This document shows positions 49,101 to 60,472 of a stretch of DNA of 64,000 nucleotides, in pieces. The translations under genes and the position numbers were made by a program. The number at the start of each line of letters is the position of its first letter. Position 1 is the first letter of the stretch. A model generated the notes under the pieces. It did not search any database, was not told the DNA's origin, and worked only from the letters and a program-made list of their open reading frames with translations. The stretch is from Liolophura sinensis (taxonomy: Eukaryota; Mollusca; Polyplacophora; Chitonida; Chitonidae), in NCBI RefSeq assembly GCF_032854445.1, contig NC_088304.1, positions 14,273,704-14,337,703 on the forward strand, written 5' to 3'.

Positions 49101-52100
49101 TAGTCCGGCGCGCTGATGCAAACTTGGAGGGAATAGGGAGGGAGCTGTGCGAGTGTGGATACATTAGGCGATAGCAATTGGTCCTGGGGTCAACGCACAT
49201 CATACCTTAATCGAGCTCTTCAGCGTCGGAAGGTGCATAATTCTACAAGCTGCAGCGCCCTCGGCCAGTTCAGCGACGTTATTTCCTGCCTGTGAGCATC
49301 AATCACCGCTCGGATAACTAGATGTCAGTCCGGATTTGGTCCGGGCGGGACTAGCGGCCGATAAGGCCGACCGTCAGCTCTCCAAGGACGACATCAACTC
49401 CCACTGATGTCCCGAAAATCGAGCCAAACCATCGAACCTATCTGGGCTTCGTTTACCAAAAGCAAAACTTGTTTTCCCAAAGGATGCCGCCGGTCCGACA
49501 GGAATTCATCCGCTTCTTACGTCATCGGCTTTTCCTGACAGCCGAACCATCGAAGACAAATTCCCAGTCAGATCTCAAGTCACCCTTATCAACAGCGTTT
49601 CTTCCAAATCAACAAATATATTATATTTTCACATTTTTCATGTGGGTACGTGTGATTTCTTTTAAGGTTTTGAAGGCCATTTCGTTTGTGGTGTCTAGAA
49701 GTAATACAAGTTCAGCAAAAGGTATCATCCACTACTGGACAGTGTATCTGAATCTTACATGTTTGGATCACTACATTATTATCTACCCTAGCATGACAAA
49801 TCATTTATTATATTGTACAGATACTTATATTTCTCAAAGAATATCTTTTAGGTAGTTCAGTATTAAATATCTCCGGAAATGGAAAATCGTCAACAAAAGA
49901 ACAATAAATGAAGGAACGATGAATTCTTTGAATTAGCGTTCTGTAACATGCATCGCGTTCAGCATTAGTGTGCATGAGGTACCATGATTGGAACATTACA
50001 GAAGGAGAGATTCGACGAGGGCTTGTCGGAACAAGGTAAAAAGTAAGAGAAAATCAGCGGAGCATAAGGAGCCGCAGCTGGCCGGTATTAAAGCGTGTAA
50101 ATGCCCGGGTGCGTGACTGTATTAGAAGCCGTGGTCCCCAGAGACTAGCTTTAACACAGCGCATCAGTAAGGCGAGCGCCAGTATCGGTTCTGACGAGGC
50201 AGAAACTCATGCGACTGATCCCTCGATAAAAAGTAGCTGGATTCATGAGATCCCGACCGTTCTGGCACTGCTGGACGTCCCCTGTGGACTGCACACGTCA
50301 TCGGGCATTGGGATCCGGTGCGAGTCTCTGCAGACAGCACAATGTTTTGTCAAACGACGTTTGCATCTGTCTGTCTTTCTCGATTTTCTTGGGAAAGTAG
50401 AGATGCAAAATATGAAATGACTATTTTTTTTTTGAAATGGTCCCAATGTTTCGTTGCATGAAAGGCATAACATCGTCACGCTAAACATACATCTTACTTC
50501 ACCTTGGCAATCGTCCACGATCATCCACATTCTATAACTATTTCCGTTTCAGAACCTATATTGGATAATTGAGGCAAATAATAATAATAACTAGATAACT
50601 AGATTGTTCCTATCTGCGTTTTCATATATATATATATATATATCGTTTCACACGCTATTCACGTAATCCAATGGGGTTATAGCCGGAACTCCGGATAAAC
50701 ATTTTGCCACTCCGCAGGCGTTTGTCAGAAGCCAAGATCATGAATAGTGATACTTGATACATTATACTTTGAGGAAGACATGGCAAAAATGTTTGGTGAT
50801 ACATAACTTTTTACTTTATTCGCCCTGAGAGAGAGAAAGTCAAAGGAAATTTCAGCATACGTTCATTCCTCAAATACCCCAATCAATGTGACAGTTGTTG
50901 CTTCTGTGAAAAATGACAAAAAAAAAATTCCACATGCATAAGATCCACTGGTGTCGCTGTCTTCAACAAATGGCACTTTTTTTCTCTCAAAAGAACTGAC
51001 TTTGTTGGTTTTGAAGGGGTCGTGTGTAAATAGGAATGTTAGTGCAAAGAGGATAATATTTGGAATTTTTTTTCTTCCTTAAACAGAAAAGCGAAACTCC
51101 ATATGGTAGGGGCGAGAAACCATGAATTAAACTTTGGGTAGTTTTCGTGACAGTTTTCAAAACATTCAACAAGGGACTTTGCGTTTGTGGAGGTCGGAAG
51201 TCAGAATGATTGCCTGTATGGCTTGTCATTTGGGGCGCCATGGGTTCTGTCGGATCAGCAGGGTTCTAAGGCGCTACTCGGGGGATTGCCAGTGAAAGGC
51301 AGGGGAAAAGTTTCGCTTCAGGAGAAATATGAAACCCGATATGGAATAAAAAGTTTAGCACATGTTCAGTAAATGTGGCGTAACGTCTTGGTATCTTGAA
51401 GAAGACTTGCATATGAGGCTGCCTTTTTTTTTACTACCAACTGTCTTGTTCTGACGAGCTTTTTTAAAATTTATTTACGCCAATATGGTCGTCAAGATAT
51501 ATGACTTTACTTCAGGAAACGAAACCAAATGAATAGTTTGTGTATAATCGCCCAGAGACTAAATATTAAAGGAGGCCGTTAGTCAGTTTAATTTGAATTA
51601 TTACCTGAAATTGCGAAAATATATGAAACTGGCAGTGGTTGACACTGCGTCTTGTGCAGAAGTTAGAATTACCCATAGATTCTTATTGGATATGTGCCTT
51701 ACACATATATGATGACAACACAATATTTTGAGTAATTCTTGACCAGCGACGTCTAATAATTCCAATTAACATCACTGCATTTTTAAACTTTTTACCTACT
51801 TCTGCTTAAATAATGGAGTTAGGGAGCGTATAATTGGCTACTACTGAAACATTTACATGAAAAGAATAAAACTCTCACTGAGGTAAATTGACAAGAGACC
51901 GTATTTTATCGGTCACGTGTGACCAATTGCCAAAAGTCATTACACCGTTGCGGTTGCTCTGGTTTTATTCTCCGCTGTACGTCTATTAGGGGGATTTTTG
52001 TAAGCATTTTAGTACCTGGTTTTGCTTATGGTTTTTCGTACATCCTAACATTGGGCATTCTCTCAAATTTTGCAGCTATTCATACATTCCCAATCTATCC

Positions 52101-52518
52101 CGATTAGTACTGTTCACTCTCTCTGTGCCTATTCTTTGCCCGGGTCACCAGTTACAAGGGCCCTGGCTTTGGATCTTGCGCTTGAAATAATGAAGCCGAG
52201 CAGTCTCTTTCATACTACTAGTGTAGTGCTACAGAGACAAACGGCATGAGCTCCGAGGGCGGCATGAGCTTCGAGGGGGGCATGAGCGAAACGACAACAA
52301 AGACAAACGTTCTACTGAAAAGGCGTCATCTTTTCCACACAAGATGAAGTGGACATCTGTACACAGGGAATTTTTTTTTATCACATAGCCTTTCGATATG
52401 AACAGGTTCCTACTGCTGTTAAATTCCATAAACTCCCCGCCCAACAACATTCCTGTTTAAAAACTCGTTCGATACCATAAGCCCTGTGAGTATAGTTCCA
52501 CTAGTTATCCTTCAGCTG

Positions 52519-52672
52519 CCGTACATGGGAAGGTCTGCCAGCAACCTGCGGATGGTCGTGGGTTTCCCCCCGGGCTCTGCCCGGTTTCCACCCACCATAA
52601 TGTTGCCCGCCGTCGTATAAGTGAAATATTCATGAGTACGGCGTAAAACATCAATGAAAGAAATAAATAAAT
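52519..52672 (+). mobile_element. SINE type 1, 5'-truncated, with 12-bp target-site duplication
   Basis: Forward SINE in the homeodomain intron. It carries the same body as the copy at 18925: gggaaggtctgccagcaacc, gatggtcgtgggtttcccc, then catgagtacggcgtaaaaca and an A-rich tail. It is bracketed by ATCCTTCAGCTG (52507-52518) and ATCTTTCAGCTG (52673-52684), a target-site duplication with one mismatch. The orientation is opposite to the host gene. Confidence 0.88.
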
Positions 52673-55600
52673 ATCTTTCAGCTGGAAATGCAACAAACTT
52701 TTGCTAAATATATTATTGAAGTACATCATAACACTGTGTGAAAATGGTGGAATCATTTGTGACAAAGGCCGTATGATCTCAAGAACACCCTGGGGCATAA
52801 ATCATATCTATTTATTGTATATTTTTATGATGCGTGAAAAAATCCATAAGAAATCATCACTAGATGATTTTCATGTAGGGTGAAGTTTTAACTCGACGTA
52901 CAAATAACAAGTATTATTTACTCTCCAGTCGATATGTTCTGGTAGCGATACCATGGGATAGTCGCATCGACTAGCAAAACCCATCTTCTGGTCGTGTGGG
53001 CCAAGTTCTTATGGTGTAGATCCTCGCTCGTAGCTCGCACGAGCCAGTCAGGTTGAATTATAAGGCCTTTATAATTGACTCTGTTTCGTCAATACGATCG
53101 AAACATCAATCTAGTCTAGCCCGTCTATTTTCGCCGCCAAGCAGTTCGTCACTAAGGACACATGGATTGATGGACGTGTCATGCACCAATGAGCGACGAT
53201 ATCGAGAGTTTGTGCAGACTTTGCTTCCGTTTGTGTTTCTGTAGAGACCTGCACCATAAGCTCAGTGCTGAAGATGGGGAGTCTCTTCTACAATAACAAC
53301 GTCAACACATGTTGTCACTTATCCATTTAGTTCTTCAAAATAGTGATGCCAAACGCGGTCACGTATGAACAACACGCTGTGACGACCATAAACAGGGCAG
53401 ACATAAACTAAGTCGCATTTTCTTCAATGTGATTTAGAAGAAGATGACATAAAAGATATAACCTTCACTACTTTTACGGTACAAGCATGACTTTCCACAA
53501 GTCTAGTTCCTAATTAAATGGTGATCCTGAAAAAGGTATGAAATAACCGTTCTTACTAGGTCATTGATAATGCTTGATGATCTCCAAAAGGACATTGACA
53601 AAACAAATATGTTCGTTTATGGTTTGCCTACATGAGAATCGAAAGTTATCGCGTGAAACCATTTGGATAATTGCTTAAGGCAGATATTTATCAAAGTGTA
53701 TCAGAAAATATGTGACTAATTTTCTATAAATGGTCGTTTGCGTCGTTGGCGTTCTATAAAATCTCTGTGACCTAGTTTTCCATATAACAAAACACGCCAA
53801 AACATAAACCTTGAATCACCCAAGCGTTCATTTAGTTTTAAGAAAAATTCCCGATGATTTGGAAACCGGAAGATCAACAAAATCTTTACAATAAGAGCAA
53901 TGTCTGAGAGCGTCAGGGTTGTGATATCGGTCATAAAGGGCTAACCACTTGGCCCCTCCAGCCAATGTTTATGGCACAGTCTGGAGGGAGATTTTGATTC
54001 AAATAGATCGGTGCATGAGATAACTTTTCCGTGAACTAAAGCGCTGGACAATTAGTCAAATAAAGTTAGCCCGTTAGCTGTTTGAGGTTCAGTGAGGCAG
54101 GCGGTGCCCGCGATCCAGATATCCAAGGAATCAGTGAAGCAGACGACACTACTCGTGCCATCAAAATCCTCTCTCTTGAACTCCATTTCCGATTTAGGCC
54201 GATAGCCCCGGTTGCTTCTAAGGCCAGATAAAGGCACGGATTTAAGATGGCTGAAGGTTCCAGCGCACGGGCTGTGGTTATGAGTTTGAAGGGATTAAGC
54301 TATGACAAACGGGAGACAAAACCGATCGATGGACGGCGGCCTCTGCCTAGAGCCTTCACCCGGGACCACCACGCCGGGTTTCACCCGGACACCGATGATG
54401 GGCAACTCGCACCTGAGACGCCTAATATGTCATGGTCCATATTCCGTGAAAGTTTTTCACCCCTTGACTTCAAAGAGGTGGCATTAAAATCATTTCGAAG
54501 CGGCTGAATTGTGGGCAAAGTATTCCGATATATACGGCCATCTCTCAAGTTAGGGAACTTGTACATACTTGCTGCAACTTGCAGTACATTTTTTTTAAGT
54601 TCAGTAAACTGCTATGACATAAATGTTAATTTGGTACGATATAGTACGATACGGACTTTCCACCCCAAATAACCATGCATATTCATGGCTTGAGCTACAT
54701 GTTTTTTGAAAAGAAACAAGCTTTTTGAACATTTGTCGCGATTTTGCAAACGAATCTGCACAAGACTGTTGTGTTGAGACGCATAAGAGTATCCAGGTTA
54801 TCAGGTTCTAAAGGTTATGCTTTGTGGGTTGAGCAGCGGGTTTCTTATATCGGAGGCGGTCATGTTTTATTGTCAAGGCTTCTAAAAAGCCACAAAGCTG
54901 TGAACGCTCTGGCAAATTCCTAACCAGTTATGATATACAAAAATAGTCAGCGATGCATGAAACACGTCCATGTATATATCATAAAGATCGTTGATGTGGA
55001 CACTGGCTTAGCACAGTATATGGGTCGTCATATATTCAGTGCTTTTGTATAACCTACAGATACATGCTCAGAGATCGATTAGGGGGTACCACTCCGGTTT
55101 TTATGAGTGGTTCTTAGTCTATTTGGGAGGACAGTTGTCATGCTGTGTATCTTAAAGCAGGGCGGAAATTTGCTTTCATAACAGAAAGCTGTAATTTTTA
55201 TCTCCCTAAATTATTGGAACCCAACAAAAATTGTACAAACTTATCAGTGCCAGAAATGTTATAATCTTGTTTATATTTTGACCGGTTTATCCTTTTAAAA
55301 CTGACTGAAAATTATAGCCGACAGTTTGGATACTTCTTTGTCTGTAGATTAAAAAAATACCGCATTCGACTAATACCATACATGCTCTACCTCTCATTTC
55401 AAATGATAGCATTCAGCAACCAATCAATGCACGCGGCAAAATGGCTCACGTGTTTTATCATGCTCTTGTTAATGTTTGATTAAAGGAGGAAGTCATCGTC
55501 AAAGTCCTTGAGACTTAACGGGACTACATGGCTGATAATGCTACATATGATTACAAATAAAACATGCTGGGCACATTTCTAAAAGTAGCCTTCTGGAATA

Positions 55601-58600
55601 ACTGGTGCTGCTGTTTTCTTTGTTATTTCGTGTATTAAAGGGTTTGAGATACAACAGCAATTATTATTCCCGCAGACCAAAGTTCGATCAGAGATGCACA
55701 GAGCAGTGTTAAATATGGCAATAGGCGAGGACAAGGCTAAGCATTAAGCTAAGCCTGGGGCTTACTTGGGAAGGCAAGGTAGTAAAAGTAAATGAAAACA
55801 ACCCTATTTTCCTCAATAATCCCCCAAAAGATTGCGAAAAGCAAACCGAACTTTTACAGAGCAGGAAATAAAACCCAGCGTAGTGCACATAAATATTTAG
55901 TCTCCAGAGGCGCTTCGATTTCCGCTTCCAAAAGATAGAGCGCACTAGACCGGGCGTCGAGAGCGCGGATCCCCTGACAGTTGCCCGGGGGCCAATTTCC
56001 CGTACCTACAATGTTCCCTCCTCGCCAAGCCTTCCCGACCACGGCGGGCATGTAACCCACACCTTAAGAATCACTGGACACCGTTGATGAAGGGGGATCG
56101 TTTTCGTGGATGCAGACGTGATCTGGTTTGTCGAACTACTTTTTACGACCCTCCAAGTGAATCGCCAAACAAACGGACACGAGGCTCCAATGAAATAGCG
56201 CTTTTCGTCACGAGCATGCATCCTTCACTCAATAGGATTAACTTTCAAGATTAAGGATTGGCATGTGTGAAGAAAATGTATGCATAGTGCCGTTTCCCGA
56301 GTTCAGATATCTTCACCATTCGATGAAAATTTTGAGCAAATAAAAGAGATTTCCTCTCATTTTCTTCCTTTTGGCTTTAGACGCTTTCATCTTCTTCGGA
56401 CAACTATACTAGTTTGAGCAGCTTGACGAAAGAAACACGCTAATGATGGCGTATTTTAAGTTATCAACGCACACATGAGCATTTGAAACCCTTATATTTG
56501 TAATGACATCACCAGTGACTTTTATTCGGCGGTTGTCGATTATAACATAGTCCACATTAAAGCTCTACTCGTGTGAACTGAAACTGGCACGGTTAAGGTG
56601 TCGGGCGACATCTATAAAGGATCTTATTTGTCTCCATTTGCCTGCAGCATTTAAAAAAACATCTACTTTGCCAGTCACGATTCAGTGAACAGAGAGGGCT
56701 ACCACTACTTACAAAAGTCGACAGACTCTACATCCCGGCTACAAAGATGATAGGGATAAAAAGACGAATAAAACCGACAGAAAAAAAATCTCTACAAAAA
56801 TTTACAATGGAAACAAAGCGTATCTTTGTAGATGTAGGCAGGTGCCGAGGTTACTCCACGGCGTTGTCTACCTGTCATTAAGAAATCACACTGCACATCC
56901 CTCACTCTACTGGAAAGGAGTGCGACTTTTTGCACCATGCTTTTATCAACAGAAAAAGACAGTTTGTACAGCATACGTCAAAGCCTGGAAAATGTACGAG
57001 TCCGAACTCACCCGTTAAATGTCAGGTGACAACACGTTTCACTGAAGCTCACATGGGACAGGGAGTTCAAAAGACTTAGGGATCAAGGGTAGGACTATAT
57101 GTAAAAAAAAGCATTGAGCTTCAGACTAGTTTTATATGGCCACAATGGGCAAAATATTGTTTAGGCCACAGTAAAGATCTGTGGTGTATTTTACAAAGTA
57201 TAAAAATGTCCTCAAAATACATTGAATCACTGAAAGGCGACAAGCAACAAAGACAAAGGTAAAACAAGAGACATAATTCAAAGCGACACACGTCACAGCC
57301 CAAGGGCGGGGTCGTTTATGCACAGGTGTATATGTGGGACCTTGGGGGAAATGGCTGGTAGGATGACGACACCTGGCTGTATCCACCCCCGGGATTCCTG
57401 CATAGGGGGTCGAACTTAGTGCTATCAGGGTGTATATTCCCCCTAAGATCTGTCAAGAGTAAGACTAGCTGACTTGTCTCGACGCACAAAGAAACAGGAA
57501 CAAACTATCCAACGCCCTGCTAAAGAAGTCATTCGATAGCCCAAAAGGAAGGATCACATGCTCGTCGACTCGCGAAGTCTATGTTCAGTTTTCCGACTCA
57601 TTGCTCACGTATGGTCCGAACCTGTCATCAGTGTCAGCTTATCTGTTTGGGGTGGGAGGCAGACGACACCTCCCGATTGTAACAGACGATACGCAGTTTG
57701 CACGCCACAACAATCACACCGGTGCGAGAATGCTGACCGGTGAAAAGAGCGGAGCGGACGAAAACGGCGCAAGAGTATTGGGTTTCAGCTTGCTTGGTCG
57801 GCGCTATGAAAGATCTTGCAATGAATATGCGACCCAGAAAAGAAACATAACAATACATCGAACAGCCAGGCGATACAAAAAGGGAAGCCACTCATGTCAC
57901 TCATACAGGTTCTGTATAACCTTCTTTAGGCTAAAAGAGACGCGGGGACTAAAACGGCTGTCGGAATACTAGTTGGACATATGCCAGATCAACTGCAAGT
58001 CGCAGCAAGAAAATCATATAATATGGGTAAATTTCAAAAGTTGACCTGTTGATCTAGTTCGTTATTGAACTTGAGATTCATAATTTTAGATATGACATCA
58101 GGTTTATACAGTCCGTGGCCTGGTAACCCCTAAACATGTGATGACGGTCACCTCAACCTGGTACAGGGTTAAGCCAGATAAATTTGTCATTTATCCCACT
58201 ATGGTTGAAAGTATTAAACCCAGAGGCACCCCTATGTCGTCATGTAGTATTTGCACCTGACTCTACAAGAGGCAGTTTCAGGTTACAGTTTAGTTTTTTT
58301 TAAAATGAGCAATTTGTTCCCCACCCACTTCCACACTTCTTAAAATACATAATTTTCACAAATTGTATTGGATTGGAATCATTTGCTTATCGAATGTTAT
58401 CATATATATAGCTGTGTTCATGTACGGATATGTTTATGAATTAAACAGTCAAGAATATCTATAGTTTTTTTTAGCTGGGTATATAACGACGTGGGTGAAA
58501 GAAATCTGTGGGAACACAAGAAGAGTCGGACTTGACGTTTGAGTCAATAGGTGCACCTCTGATTACTTGATAATGTGCAGCGTGTTGAAAGCCACGGGTC

Positions 58601-59078
58601 ATCTACAACTTGCAAAATGCTTGAGGAAAACAAATTAAGCCCCATATAATGCATCACGCAGCAAAGCGGACCCCTTCGATCTTTTTTTTATTTGTTAGCT
58701 GATATCAGAAAGTGGAAAGTCGCTGGTTGGAGCGGAGTAGTGATAGGTGAATCCCACGCCGCCTGGATTACCCTCCCCTTGCCTCCCCATCCTTCCCCAG
58801 TCATATCAATGAATATTCATCAATCATCACACTGCGCCCACCCGGAAACTATAATTGTATGTCATACACAGATTCCAGATAATCGGCAGTGCTAAACGAT
58901 GGAGCGTATGGCGTGGATCCATAAACCATATAGCTGGTCTGCAGAGGAGACTTCCTTGTATTGAAGAAAGCAATATTGCTGCCGTGTACATATTATATAC
59001 ACACCATACAAGAACATTACCGTTCATTTTATAGTCAGTGTTGATGTAACAAAAACAAAAGTGAGCATGATAACATAC

Positions 59079-59713
59079 CTGGATTACACGCATGTTGAGC
59101 CCAGTTTCTTGTGCCAGTTGTTCCCGTATGTGCCGTGTAGGCTTGGGCGTGGCAGCAAATGCTGCTTTCAAAGTTTCCAGCTGTTTGGCTTTAATCGTTG
59201 TCCGCGGACCCCTTCTTTTGGCACCCGGTGTGCCACCGCCACTATTTGCACTGCTGTTTAATTCCCCAGATTGCTGCTGCATTTCTCCTGACGCATTGCT
59301 GCCATTGCTGGTTGCACTGCTTGCGTTGCTGCCGTTGCCAGTACTATTGCCACTACTGCCCGTACTTGAAGCACTGTTCGCAGACGTTGCACCATTTGAA
59401 TTTCCATTTCCAGTGCTCCCAGAAACACATCCATTAACAATACTTCCGGTCGTACTACCGTTACTTGGAGGTCCCCCGTTTAGGCCGGGTTCTTCTTTGA
59501 TTGAAAGAGGCCCCAATGTCGGGGACATCGCCCCTGGTGGAGTCAATGTATTATTATTTGTCATTAAAGTGTTGTTGTTGTTGGGAATATGAGGCAAGAT
59601 GCCGTCTTTGCTGTCTCTACTGTTATCACCGTCCATACTGAATTCCTTGTCTGATAACGGTCCCTGGTTTTCTATGCCACTGTCCATTCCGGGATCATCC
59701 TCAATATCTGACC
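59079..59713 (-). CDS. Lhx1/5: Lim1/Lhx1/5 exon: linker and homeodomain residues 1-46
   Basis: Internal coding exon of a LIM-homeodomain transcription factor, a nuclear DNA-binding protein. It opens after the acceptor aacag with two bases that finish a codon (incoming phase 1), runs 211 codons, and ends on CAG before donor gtatgt in phase 0. Residues 1-35 are acidic ([12 protein letters not shown], then SDKE, also present in vertebrate Lhx1). Residues 82-160 are Ser/Asn/Gly-rich low complexity. [10 protein letters not shown] starts the homeodomain, which continues through [20 protein letters not shown] and [11 protein letters not shown]; as I recall it, this is identical to vertebrate Lhx1/Lhx5. 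Arg5 of the homeodomain is residue 170. The linker is about 165 residues in this exon alone, against roughly 60 in vertebrates. Translation past 59079 reads into intron and loses similarity. The LIM-encoding exons must lie further upstream. Confidence 0.96.
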
Positions 59714-59875
59714 CTGTTGGCAAAGAAAAAACCAAAACATAAATCAATGAATTCTTGAAAATGGAGAGCAGAATTGTAGCACCAAACCTTAAGAAATTGT
59801 CACTTCGATGGAATCAAAAAGAAAACAAACAGCATATCTGTATAAACCCGTCTCTGAATGTGACACCACACGTAC

Positions 59876-59884
59876 CATCTGGTC
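59876..59884 (-). CDS. Candidate 9-nt in-frame microexon of Lhx1/5
   Basis: On the minus strand a good acceptor (cctttttaacag) is followed by GACCAGATG and immediately by donor gtacgt, the same donor hexamer used by the 44677 exon. The nine bases keep phase 1 on both sides, so inclusion would add three residues: G-PDG-SD instead of G-SD just ahead of the linker. No transcript evidence is available. Short acceptor/donor pairs arise by chance, so this is only a candidate. Confidence 0.25.
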
Positions 59885-59974
59885 CTGTTAAAAAGGTATA
59901 ACATACATAGTTATAAGCGAAAGGCAGTTCTTAATGTCAGAAGATACAGTATACGATGAAGGGTTCGTAATTAC

Positions 59975-60112
59975 CATTCTTCGTGGATGTCAGTTTCTTT
60001 TTATCCGGCACGCAATGCTCTTGACTGGATTGTTTTCTGATAGACACTGTATAACAGTGTACACATATCCTTGCACCTCGGTCAGATGCTGAAGTGATAC
60101 TCTCGCAAGTAA
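59975..60112 (-). CDS. Candidate 138-nt exon upstream of the Lhx1/5 linker
   Basis: Minus-strand acceptor tcctcttcatttacgcag and donor gtaatt bracket 138 nt that is open in exactly the frame needed by the downstream exon (two bases, 45 codons, one trailing G). The peptide starts TCESITSASDRGARICVHCY and ends KKKLTSTKN. It has four Cys and two His but does not match LIM spacing, and I recognise no family. A random 45-codon frame is open about one time in nine, so this may be chance. If real it would be an insertion or alternative exon between LIM2 and the linker. Confidence 0.13.
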
Positions 60113-60361
60113 CTGCGTAAATGAAGAGGATCTAAGTTTTGTTCCGGAAAAACAGGTCTAGCATTTGTACCTGTTCTCCTTACTCTTTCCGCTCAGCGAG
60201 CCGAGAATGCTTCATCGTAACTGAATGTGGTCGAGTCACCTGTCTGAATTTCTACATTTAACAAATGGTTGTTTTATTCTGTCTGAAATGAAATTAAATT
60301 TATAGCAGAAAGCTTGTTTGCAAAAACGCAGATAAGAACTATCTAGTTATTTACCAACAAC

Positions 60362-60472
<111 letters not shown>

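Larger units (their letters stand above)
44858..59078 (-). other. Lhx1/5 intron inside the homeodomain (14.2 kb)
   Basis: Bounded by donor gtatgt after CAG and acceptor tttgcag before GTG TGG. It contains one TA-flanked MITE (45958-46163), a 5'-truncated SINE with target-site duplication (52519-52672), a short TA run near 50628-50643, and several repeat-poor stretches with balanced base composition (about 49200-49560, 54050-54520, 55880-56220, 57340-57800). No additional coding exon is recognisable. Confidence 0.9.

Noticed and set aside
59092-59592. 166-residue plus-strand open frame rich in Leu/Pro/Cys
   Set aside because: It is the antisense of the Lhx1/5 linker exon. Its composition follows from complementing Ser/Asn/Gly codon repeats.
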